A stretch of DNA of 64,000 nt from NCBI GenBank assembly GCA_037783545.1, contig JBBELK010000298.1:1550001-1614000 (forward strand). Reading direction: 5' to 3'. Source of the DNA: Henricia sp. BOLD:AAB3569 (Eukaryota > Echinodermata > Asteroidea > Spinulosida > Echinasteridae). Below the pieces are notes generated by a model. The model searched no databases, was not told where the DNA came from, and saw only the letters and a program-made list of their open reading frames with translations. Shown piece by piece: positions 11,901 to 20,600 of the stretch (positions are counted from its first letter, which is position 1; every line of letters starts with the position of its first letter). A program made the position numbers and the translations under genes.

Positions 11901-14452
11901 CACGGTATTGCAGTTGTTTCTCACTGATTGGGATTGGCCATTGGGTCGGGTTAACAAGCCATACAGAGAGATAAACCCTTCAATAAGATAACCACCTCTC
12001 TCAGATAACTTAAGATACGACCCAAACCTCTGCCTGGCTTGCTCCAATTGGCAAGTTTTCTGTGAAACCATTTTGAAATTATTCCTTTGCTGTATCACAG
12101 GTGAGTCCATGTGACGGCAGGGTACTGCACTTCGGCAAGGTGGAGAAGGGTTGGTTGGAACAGGTTAAGGGAGTCACCTACACCCTGCAAGGATTCCTTG
12201 GTCCTAACATCCTGGATAGGCCTATTGACTTCAAAAAGGTAAAGTTTATACACGGATCCTCCCATAAATGTCTAAAGTGTGGCATCGGTTTCTAGGGTAA
12301 CTGAGTCTAAAGCAGCGTTCACATTATCACAGAAAAAAACATGCTTGTTATGCTGCGCTTACCACATTGCATGAGCTCCAAATAACCGATCTTTCTAATA
12401 TAGATATTTCCACTCTGGTTACTAGGAGCTTTTGTGATACCTCATTGGCTGCGTATTGAAAAGGTCAGTACACTGTGGTCAAAGTTCAACAAATTTGGAC
12501 TTTGACCACAGCTCAAAATACGTTGCGCATCGCGATATGCCGCGCAGAATTTGACACAAGCAGTAAATCAGATCCTGTTGAAAATAATGGCACAGGCGCG
12601 TGTAAGACAATTTTTTCAAAAATTTGTCAAAGTTTGTCAAAATGCTTGACTGCTCAGTAATTCAACAGCATGCCCATTTTATGTCATCTATAGTTTTTCC
12701 TCAAAAAAGTCATCACAGATTGAAGGCCCAATATATCATCTGCAAGATGATTTTTTTTCTACAAATATCTAAAGAAGACTGTTGGTAAAAAATTAATTTC
12801 ATTTACTTAGATGCATCAATACTTCAGAAAAACCCCAAAAAACATTTTGTTTTTCTTTTTTTCCCCCGGAAGATCCCTGATGAAGATTACCAGACGTCCA
12901 TCGTAACCAATCCAGGTCACAGCTTGTATCAGTGTGTTCTTTACTTAGCACCCGGAGACTACCATCGGTTCCACTCGCCCACGGATTGGACTATTAAAGG
13001 CAGACGCCATTTCCCAGGTAAACTTGGACTTTGACCATCAGCAAATAGTTATTGTTATGGGGGGTGACTCCTGGAGTTTTGACCCGACCCCATCGGTATT
13101 TTGGCTAGACATTCAACTCAAAAGAATGTGTAAAAGTTGGAAGTATGCCAAGTTCACAGGATCACTTTGTTCTATAAATGGTGCTGCAAAATGTTGAATT
13201 GAGTAGAGATTGGTTGAAATATTGCTAAAAACTACTTCTGAACTGAAATGACATGACAAAAATTTTGCAAAATCTTGAAAAAGGGTAGATACATGTAGCA
13301 TACAGGTTTTAACCAAAACAGATGCATTCTTGAAAATAACTCTAAAACTGAAAATAATCTTTTAAGTGGGATTTCTTTTTTCCAATATATCTTTTGAGTT
13401 TTTCTGACATCTGATCTCTCTCAAATAACGTCACTCCCTACAGATTGCCACGTGCATCAAGATATTGAACGTAAATTTTTGTGACACGCATCAGCTGCGT
13501 CGTATTTTGAACAAATTTGTCCAGGATGTGCGTATGCGTACTTGATGGCGTTTCAATACCAGTTGCATTTTTCCTAAAAAGATGGCGTTTATGAGAGTGG
13601 TCAATAGTGCTGAACACTATTGCCAAAAATGAAATGACAAATGTAAAGATGGACAGATCGTGTTTTTTGCACCTTATAAAAACATATATTTTCCATGGAA
13701 ATGGTTTTAAAATTGTTAAAATATTACCTCCCTGATAGCAACAGGCAATCACTGCTGTAACTCCCATTGATCCTATAATTTGTTGCAGGTCTTCTTTTCT
13801 CGGTCAATCCCGGTATTGCTCGCTGGATCCGCGGCCTGTTCTGCATGAATGAGCGGGTCGTTCTACACGGTGAATGGAAGTACGGCTTCTTCTCAATGAC
13901 TGCAGTAGGAGCTACCAATGTGGGATCTATCGGCCTTTATTTTGATGAGGTACACTAACATTTTCAAGAATTGTTCTTACTGCAAGACTAGTTATGCTTG
14001 GAATTAATGACAAGGACAGTCATTAGAGAATAGAATTAAAGCCCTAGTACATCATTTGCTGATAAAACGGAATTCCAGAAACAACAGCATTACATAACTA
14101 AAGAAAAATATTGATAAACTATCTTGTAAAAAATTTCAGCCACATAGATGCATTGTTTTTGTTTTTTAGTTTTATAAATCTTTTCATTTAACAGGAACTT
14201 CAAACTAATGTCAAGGGCAAGTTCAAGCAGGGTGACTACCATGATCTTTGCTACAAGAGCACCTTGAGCCCGGACCCTGATGACCCCATTATCAGACCAA
14301 CGTCAGGCATTCCCGTCACTCAGGGCCAAGGAATCGGAGAGTTTAACCTCGGATCAACCATAGTACTCATCTTTGAAGCTCCCAAGGAGTTTGAGTTCAC
14401 CTTCATGCAGGGAGACAAAGTCCAACTCAATCGGGGAATCAGTTCTTTATGA
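5628..14452 (+). CDS. PISD: Phosphatidylserine decarboxylase proenzyme, six coding exons
   Basis: This enzyme makes phosphatidylethanolamine from phosphatidylserine and in animals normally sits in the mitochondrial inner membrane. Coding exons are 5628-5978, 10147-10383, 12101-12238, 12873-13017, 13789-13949 and 14195-14452. All junctions are GT-AG with matching phases, giving 429 residues (human about 409). Catalytic features are visible: Asp201 in SPCDG, His273 and His276 in DYHRFH, and the LGST self-cleavage site, where Ser398 should become the pyruvoyl group. Cleavage would give a beta chain of 397 and an alpha chain of 32 residues. The start ATG sits in ACCATGG. Residues 5-28 are strongly hydrophobic, a likely membrane anchor, but no basic amphipathic mitochondrial presequence precedes them. 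An upstream exon could supply one. Confidence 0.95.
6594..7566. mobile_element. hAT-like non-autonomous element
   Basis: The ends GGGCTTGCCCTTAAC and GTTAAGGTCGAGCCCTG are related inverted sequences, and the element is flanked by a 7 bp direct repeat ACCCACA (6587-6593 and 7567-7573), consistent with an approximately 8 bp target duplication. Copies of TAGCCCG/CGGGCTA recur near both ends. The centre carries a minisatellite. No transposase is present. Confidence 0.65.
6990..7253 (+). repeat. 43 bp minisatellite
   Basis: About five and a half tandem units each contain two GGGGCCGAGT blocks followed by TTGTACACAAGGCAAT. The period measured between successive CAAGGCAAT sites is 43 bp. The GC content is far above that of the neighbours. 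Overlapping ORFs in several frames are a by-product of the repeat. Confidence 0.9.
8670..8875. mobile_element. 206 bp palindromic MITE
   Basis: The left arm (TAGACCT..., ACACAATGGAATTAGCATAT, GTGGACCTTTGACA) is mirrored by the right arm (TGTCAAAGGTCCGCTGTACC, ATATGCTAATTCCATTGTGT, AGGTCTA). The short unpaired centre lies near 8770. It is non-coding. Confidence 0.85.
8887..9328. mobile_element. MITE with CCCGAGCTCGGG motifs, copy 1
   Basis: The termini TGTTTACACTTGATCCCGAG and CTCGGGACCAGTGTAAACA are inverted, and GATCCCGAGCTCGGGATC palindromes recur inside. A diverged second copy lies at 42018-42416 with the same internal block (ATTAATCTTTACC... CCACAGCCGT). About 440 bp with no ORF. Confidence 0.85.
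9640..9962 (+). repeat. Dispersed repeat family, copy
   Basis: It shares blocks in order with 38420-38822 and 50165-50500: ATCCATGCATG with a T-rich tract, TTGGCAATTTC, the ACGTGGTGTTTGTTACCATTG block, and GCAAATGATGTA near the end. Partial copies lie at 3840-4050, 12695-12850 (inverted) and 44740-45217. I cannot name the family. Confidence 0.7.
9977..10074. repeat. Near-perfect hairpin with 43 bp arms
   Basis: CGGATCCAGCCTCATTAAAA and the rest of the left arm are exactly mirrored by the right arm ending TTTTAATGAGGCTGGATCCG, around a loop near GGGTTGGACCC. It ends 72 bp before PISD exon 2. Related half-sites (CTCATTAAAATA) occur at about 40014 and 50913. Confidence 0.9.
10147..10383 (+). 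CDS. PISD: PISD coding exon 2
   Basis: Seventy-nine codons, phase 0 at both ends. Motifs [16 protein letters not shown] and [18 protein letters not shown] match the conserved N-terminal part of animal PISD. Confidence 0.95.
10384..12100 (+). other. PISD intron 2
   Basis: AT-rich, with long T runs at about 10470-10625. A tRNA-derived fragment lies on the - strand at about 11823-11880. Otherwise I see no gene or clear element. Confidence 0.8.
11823..11880 (-). repeat. tRNA-like SINE head fragment
   Basis: Read on the - strand it has an A-box-like AGCTCAAATGGTAGGGCG and a degenerate B-box-like AGTTTAAATCC at tRNA-like spacing, but the acceptor stem does not close. It is a tRNA-derived repeat rather than a tRNA gene. 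Confidence 0.5.
12101..12238 (+). CDS. PISD: PISD coding exon 3
   Basis: Forty-six codons, phase 0. It starts [12 protein letters not shown], with the catalytic aspartate, and continues [16 protein letters not shown]. The exon's first six bases are GTGAGT, itself a consensus 5' splice site directly after the acceptor CAG. Confidence 0.95.
12239..12872 (+). other. PISD intron 3
   Basis: It contains a small inverted repeat (TGTGGTCAAAGT / ACTTTGACCACA, about 12473-12514) and, at about 12695-12850, an inverted partial copy of the 9640-9962 repeat family. The acceptor is GGAAG preceded by a pyrimidine tract. Confidence 0.75.
12873..13017 (+). CDS. PISD: PISD coding exon 4
   Basis: It ends in phase 1. 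It carries the conserved catalytic stretch [17 protein letters not shown] with both histidines, followed by RRHFPG. Confidence 0.95.
13018..13788 (+). other. PISD intron 4
   Basis: AT-rich intron without recognisable gene content; ORFs in it lack any protein signature. It ends with a good TTTGTTGCAG acceptor. Confidence 0.75.
13789..13949 (+). CDS. PISD: PISD coding exon 5
   Basis: Starts with two bases completing a glycine codon and ends in phase 0. It includes [20 protein letters not shown] and [16 protein letters not shown], hallmark blocks of the family. Confidence 0.95.
14195..14452 (+). CDS. PISD: PISD coding exon 6, with LGST cleavage site
   Basis: The last exon has 85 codons and a TGA stop. 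[19 protein letters not shown] contains the serine that becomes the pyruvoyl prosthetic group. The protein ends GISSL, close to the human GEALGSL end. Confidence 0.97.
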   Translation, partial: ELQTNVKGKFKQGDYHDLCYKSTLSPDPDDPIIRPTSGIPVTQGQGIGEFNLGSTIVLIFEAPKEFEFTFMQGDKVQLNRGISSL

Positions 14453-14552
14453 CAGTCGAAAAGTGCCTCATCCAATTTCTGAGTTTGTCTTAGATGTATC
14501 CAAAGTCCTTTCAAGATTCAGAGAGTGACATACGGGAAGATTTTTAACCACT

Positions 14553-15120
14553 TGTAAACACATTCTGGCAATGTATCGTCACAGGGGTGGTTGACAAGTT
14601 CAAACGTCAGCTTCGCCACTGTCTTCCAGGGTTGACGTGTAAATACGTCTATTTGTACATGCCATGTTTTAAACGTGATGGCTGTGAATGAGCCTGTCAG
14701 TGTAGGAAATCTCACTCTGTGGCGGCCGCCTCGGAGAGTTGCAGAGTATGATCTTTTGGTGAGAAGATTCATACAATAAATGTAGAAATGACTCTCAAGA
14801 GTCTGTATTTGTGGTGCTTGACCTGGGGCCACTTTCATAAAGCTGTTTAGCCTTAAAAAAATCGAAATGCTTGCTTTATAAAAATGGGTTAATGGTCAAA
14901 ATATTGTAATGTGTATTAGAATTGCTAAGAAAACAAATTGACATACAATTTTATAGAGCAAACAAATTTTGGATTAAGCAAATTTTTCTGCTAAACAGCT
15001 TTATAAAATTGGCCTCTAGTCTTAACTTTTGGCTGATGACATTTGCCCTTAAAAAAAGAGGTATTTTTGGCCAAAAATAATCCTGTCGTCAACTGGTTAA
15101 GAATTTGTTGAACAAAAGCT
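14553..15120 (+). repeat. Dispersed repeat, copy 1, split by a MITE
   Basis: 14553-14823 matches 19178-19463 (TGTAAACACATTCTGGCAATG, CTCAAGAGTC, GACCTGG), and 15018-15120 matches 19464-19560 (ACATTTGCC, GGCCAAAAA, AACTGGTTAA). The MITE 14824-15017 interrupts it. In this copy the repeat lies just past the PISD stop and so is probably in the 3' UTR. Confidence 0.8.
14824..15017. mobile_element. MITE inserted in the dispersed repeat
   Basis: The left end GGCCACTTTCATAAAGCTGTTTA is mirrored by TAAACAGCTTTATAAAATTGGCC. About 194 bp. The uninterrupted copy at 19178-19560 serves as the empty site. The GCTAAG/CTTAGC style resembles the 44272-44560 family. Confidence 0.8.
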
Positions 15121-15729
15121 TTATCTATTCATCTGTGACGACAACTGCCATCACTCTCTACGGTTTTGGTGTACATCAAAGTATCGTGTCGTTAATTGGG
15201 ATTTATTCTCAGTTGGGACGAGAATCGCCAAAGGACAGGATGTACAGTTTTTGCAGCTGCCTTATGTTTGCCAAGGGGAGAGCAACAGTTACCATGCTCA
15301 AAATGGCAATGACTTTAGTCTGAAGTTTTGGTCGTGGTGAATCTTAAATCTTTACCAGGAGTAAGGTTTATTATTAGCAACTGACGCATGTATATTGTAC
15401 AGTATTTGTATTTTCGTACAAAGAAAAGTCCAAATTAATGTATGTAAATGTTAAGCGAATTTGATCATGTCATGTGTCTTGAAACACTGATTTTTTTGGG
15501 GGATTAAGTTCAGTGCTAAATTGGTATGATGATATTGGATAAGTATATTTTATTAGTTTCTTTTTGGCTTATTTGTATAGTTCATATTGTACTTTGCAAA
15601 CTTGAATATGTATTGCTATATGAAGATGGTTTGGAATACGGAAATTGTTTCAGTCGATGAAGATCAATCATTGTTAGTTTAAAATCTTGGAAACCCAAAC
15701 CTTCTGCTATTGAGCTCATGCCAATGACG
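15121..15729 (+). other. Presumed PISD 3' flank, no other gene seen
   Basis: AT-rich. A 72-codon ORF at about 15105-15323 has no protein signature. No certain poly(A) signal can be fixed; AATAAA occurs at about 14775 within the repeat. Confidence 0.4.
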
Positions 15730-15927
15730 TCATTTTGGGAGTAAACAATGCCGCGTCGTTGTGGAAGCAATGTGCGTGCGCGTTGTGTGTGTCCATAGCG
15801 CGCGTAACGCGCTATGATGAGGCTCTCATTGGTGAACTAAACCGCGTTACGCCCACCAGAGACACACACAACGCGCACGCACATTGCTTCCACAATGACT
15901 CGGCATTATTTGACTCCCAAAATGGCA
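15730..15927. mobile_element. 198 bp palindromic MITE
   Basis: Left arm CATTTTGGGAGTAAACAATGCCG and TGTGGAAGCAATGTGCGTGC is mirrored in the right arm. The centre contains GCGCGTAACGCGC. The inverted arms create matching ORFs on both strands that are not genes. Confidence 0.85.
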
Positions 15928-15954
15928 TATTCGCACGTGTTCGAAAGGGGTCAA

Positions 15955-16282
15955 TACACCAATCCGGTAATAAGGTCTTCTTCCCTGTATATCCGCCATA
16001 GCTGGGGGGCTTCCACTGAATGAACTGTATGTTTTTGTTGTTGCTGAAGCTGCATTTGTTTACTTCGAACAAGTTGCGCGTCTTTGTAGGTTGTGTACGC
16101 GCGAAGGCGGGCGCGTCGCGTGCACGCAAAGGCGGGCGCGTTGCGTATACGCGAAGGAGGCTCGTTCGTGCATGTAATGGATGAGCGCTTTTCGTTCTAA
16201 CAGCAACGCACAGCCCATGCACTGGACGCCCCCAGCTATGGCGGATATGCAGGGAGGAGATATTAGTTACCGGATTGGTGTA
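15955..16282. mobile_element. TA-flanked MITE, left copy of a head-to-head pair
   Basis: Begins TACACCAATCCGGTAA and ends TTACCGGATTGGTGTA. Its own terminal inverted repeats run about 50 bp and include CGCCATAGCTGGG. The interior has CpG-rich blocks (GCGAAGGCGGGCGCG). A TA at each edge fits a TA target duplication of the Tc1/mariner type. Confidence 0.85.
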
Positions 16283-16627
16283 TACACCAATCCGGTAACT
16301 AAGATCTCCTCCCTGCATATCCGCCATAGCTGGAGGGGCGTCCAGTGCATGGGCTGTGCGTTTTGTGTTGCTGTTAGAACAAGAAGCGCTCATCCATTAC
16401 ATGCACGAACGCATGCACGAACGAGCCTCCTTCGCGTATACGCGACGCGCCCGCCTTACGCGCGACGCGACCGCCTTCGCGCGCACACAACCCTACAAAG
16501 ACGCGCAACTTGTTCGAAGTAAACAAATGCAGCTTCAGCAACAACAAAAACATACAGTTCATTCAGTGGAAGCCCCCCAGCTATGGCGGATGTACAGGGA
16601 AGAAGACCTTATTACCGGATTGGTGTA
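16283..16627. mobile_element. TA-flanked MITE, right copy, opposite orientation
   Basis: This is the reverse complement of the copy at 15955-16282, joined to it at GGTGTA|TACACC and ending GGTGTATAGG. Together they make an almost perfect palindrome of about 670 bp centred at 16282/16283. It is slightly longer than its partner because of extra CATGCACGAACG and CGCGACGCG repeats. Confidence 0.85.
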
Positions 16628-17453
16628 TAGGAAGGGACAAGACTTGTTTTGCTATTGTCAAAAAGTGCATTGACACATTCCCGTCCAAGCAAAAGGGAAT
16701 GCAGTGCATGACAATAGCAGTGAATTTGGTGACGTTTCAGTTTCCACCCACCCCTGTATTCCGCTATACTGCACATCCCCCAATTGATTAATCATAACAA
16801 ATGACACATCACTGTAAAGAGAAATAACAGGGCTTTCCAATGATACCAAATTCAAGGGAAATGATTTAGTAACGAGAGAAATCGTCAGTCAAACTTGACT
16901 TTCCGAACTTTTTTTGAGGAGTTTATTTACACGTAATATACATCTTTTAAAAAAAGAGTTGGTCGTATTATTTTGTGCAGTTTAAATTTTAATGTCTACA
17001 TAATATTTACACTGCCTACATATTTTTAATGCATATTTTTCTGAATTTCTTTGCTTATTTTCTACCAAAAAGTATGGGAATAAAATATTTCTAAGCCCCC
17101 ATAAATTAGTCTGTTCATTTGCAAGTTTGGATATTTAGATGCACACGTACTTGTGGGCGGTACCCTATTAAAGCCATCAGAGACCTGGAAATTCCGAGCA
17201 TAGTTGGCATTTTTCCCTTTTTGCAGATGACGGTACAGCGCCCTCTGTTGAAAGCTGACGGCACACTTTGAACTTTGGACAGACTTTTCAGTCGGGTGCC
17301 TGTTTGCCGTCTGCAGCAAGACAGAATGTTTGACAGTGTTGTTGGCCAAAAACTGGGTCTAGATGCAAGTCTGCCTTTGACCGGGGAAAATTTCAGAGCA
17401 AAGTTCTTTCAAGTTTTTAAGCAAGATTAAGGGCTGAAATCGTCGTTTCTACC
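16628..17453 (+). promoter_or_regulatory. Presumed promoter and 5' UTR region of the START-like gene
   Basis: No coding exon or clear element is seen in this stretch. The part after about 17150 is less AT-rich and leads directly to the start codon, so the promoter probably lies there. This is positional inference only. Confidence 0.3.
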
Positions 17454-17620
17454 ATGAAGTCGGTAATATATGTGGTTTTACTTGCTGTGGGTGTATATTT
17501 TCTACTCAGACCAACCACTTTCGTTGCCAAAAGCGACATTTTTATGTACAAATCGCCCAGTGATGTGTACAGTTTCATGTCCGACTTGAAAAGGACGATC
17601 GAAAAACACTCCAGCATCGG
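17454..17620 (+). CDS. START-like gene, coding exon 1
   Basis: ATG in TACCATGA; the exon ends CATCGG|GTAAGT in phase 2. It encodes the membrane anchor and the first helix of the ligand-binding fold (FMYKSPSDVYSFMSDL). Confidence 0.75.
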
Positions 17621-20600
17621 GTAAGTAAGTGATCATGGACATGGTGATACTTCCAGATAACTGAAAGTAGGTATATAGAGGTCCTGTTTTGGTATTTTTT
17701 CCGTATACATTGAACAAAGATTTGAAGGAAATTACCTCCTGGAATCGACAGATAATCTAATTTTAAGATATACTTCCCACTTGTCGCAAATGTTGCTTTT
17801 TCTGTAGAAAAATCACATTTTCTCCTTCAAAAATTGCATTCAGTTAGTACACAAGATAACCATTTCCGCACGCGCGTGCAGCACCCCCTCTTGTTGCGCT
17901 TGCGCACGGACCGCTCGCGCTGTAATTTTATCAATTATTTATTTCAGACATGCAACATTTGCGACAAAAGTGCAAGTGGGAAGTATATCTTAAAATTGGA
18001 TGATCTGTTGATTCCAGGAGGTCTTGATCTTGATCGGTATGTGGCAACAGACTACAACAAAGTCCATGTAAAGCCACGGGAGGGGGACGAGTGGTCAAGA
18101 CCTAGTTAGTAGAGCTGAATTGGTGTCTAATCTTGATATGATTAATAATTTGGTTTTTGAAGCTGTTGATGGAGGTAATTTCATTCAAATCTTTGTTCAA
18201 TGTATAAGGAAAAAATACCCCTGTTTTTACTGACTCCTAAAGGATATTATCAAGTCCTGTTCTTTCAGTCGACCTAAATTTCTTTCCCTATAAAAAATGT
18301 AGGTATATGACAAACAAATTCTAATTGAGTGAAATCAATGTCATTGAACAGAAAACGACATAACTATTCTAACAATACCAAGACAAGCATGTTTCGTGCA
18401 GTATGGAAGAAAATATCTGCAAAAGAAAGGTGAAAATTTCTGCGCAAAATCTCCACGCACAGGTAATGGGTTTTGCAACAATAAGAACCCCCGCCTTTGC
18501 GCATGCGCGCATTTCATTTTGCAGCAAAACTGCCTTATTTTTATCACACGGAGGGTCGAAATTGGACATTCGTTGAAATATTTAAACGTTTGAGTGCACC
18601 TATTGAGCAAATATCAGACCCAAGGGACATATTTCACTTGCGTGAGTTTGCCACAGATTTTGGGTGGAAAACAGCAACAGGGCCCATGTGGACAAATTCT
18701 GTAAGAAACCAAAGTGTTAACATTTTCATTGTGACCAAGCATCATCTTTCCTTTGTGTTTCAACTTCCCCTTAACTTCTAGAGGCAAAAATGGCAAATGT
18801 ACATTGTTGAAGCAACGTACAAAGAAGGATGGAGTGCAAGAAAAGCAGTTCCTGGTTGAGAAAGCGATACCAATCTGGCGAGACTATGTGCTACCATTCA
18901 ACATGGAAATTCGTCTGACACTCTCAAAGTGAGTTATGTTCTGCAAGGTCAACATTTTAAGCTGCCCTACAGGAAAATTGTGTTTTCAAAGAAAAACCCT
19001 TTTTTTTTTTTTTACTGCTAAAATCATGTTTCCTTACCATATTTAAACTTTCTGGGGCATAACCATGTCATTTATTAAGAAGCGTTACATGTAGTGGGGA
19101 ACGTGTATGGTATTTAGCCTTTCCCAAATTTTGCTGATCTGTGAAGTTTCAAGCCACCTTGGTAATGCCAGAGGACGTGTAAACACATTCTGGCAATGTA
19201 TAGTCATAGGGGAGGTTGACGAGTTAAAATGTCAGCTTTGCCGCTGTCTTCCACAGTTGACGTGTATACCTGTCCATTGTTCCATTCATTTGTACACACC
19301 ATGTTTTAAAGTGGAACTTGACAGCTGTGGACGGCCTGTCAGTGTAGCAAATCTCGCTCCATGGCGCCCGCCTCGGAGTGTTACAAATCTTTTGGTGAAA
19401 AAAATTCATACAATGAATGTAGAAACGACTCTCAAGAGTCGGTATTTGTGGTGTTTGACCTGGTTTTATCTTTTGGCCAATCACATTTGCCTTTTTAAAA
19501 AAATTGCATTTTTTGCCAAAAACAATTTTTGCGTCAATTGGTTAAATAAATTGTGCTTTTTCATCATTATTTTACGAGTAAATTTTGAAAAAAAATAACA
19601 TCAACCCTTATTTATGACAATGCGTATGTAAAGAGGAACAATTACTAACATACCGCAACGTTTTGTGGCTTTTTGTTTATCTGTACTAGGTGTTCTAGAG
19701 TACACGTTATGGTAGCGTTAATGTTAATCTGTTGATTTTGTTGCAGACCTAACAAGGAGCTAGTCTACAACAGCAGTTTCCTCCGAGGCTACCTGTTAAA
19801 AGTCCACGGCAGGATGACCTTTGAGGCACGCGAGGGACGCGCGAAGGGGGGAACGTTTCTCACTGAGGAGTTGACGATAACGTGCCCTTGGCTGACACAC
19901 TTCTTCATCAAAAATCACTTGGAGGAATCGCAAAAGGACACGTTGATCAGCTTACGAAATGGGTTGGAGTCGATGCCAGTTTCAAGGGACAAAGGTAAAG
20001 ACAAAATACTGTTTTCAAACAAAATAACAAATAAAAAAAACCCACGAAAAACGCAAATTATTATCTGACCGAATGATCAAGGAAACTGAGAGATGTAACA
20101 ACTTTTATCAGTCAACTTTTATCAGTAACGTGTACGACTACCTCTTGTGGCAAGGCTGACTGCACCAGCCTCTGTAAGAGCCACTGAGGCAGGGTGTGCC
20201 ACTCAGCCTGAAGTGCGCCTATCTGAGCCCCTGCACTTCCAGGGCTGTTTGGGAGATGCGTGGCTCTAGAGGTCAGCTCATCGCATGTAGGATCAATAAG
20301 GTCGAAAACACAACAAAATTGGTCTTAACTACACGATTCTCCCAGAAACAGAAAATGTTACATTTCATTGCTGTTCAAACAGGTCCAAGTGGGACGGTCT
20401 TGAAAGCGATTCCAAAGTAATTGGTCGATCAATGCCTTTTTATCCACAAGTTCACCTATTATCCACAACTTCTGTTCTGATCAAGAATTGATTATTTTTT
20501 TCTAAAAACTTTTTTGGGCGATTATAGAAACAACAGGAGGAGAGAGAGACCAAGGCAGCCAAAAGAAAACGGAAAAGAAAGAACCGGCGAGCTCCGACAA

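Larger units (their letters stand above)
17621..18781 (+). other. START-like gene intron 1
   Basis: It holds a MITE (17690-18220) with a secondary insertion and two further exon-like segments (18352-18429 and 18525-18700) that do not join exon 1 in frame. Confidence 0.7.

Noticed and set aside
15812..16673. Long ORFs (up to 193 codons) on both strands
   Set aside because: They lie in palindromic MITEs, mirror each other, and show no protein signature.
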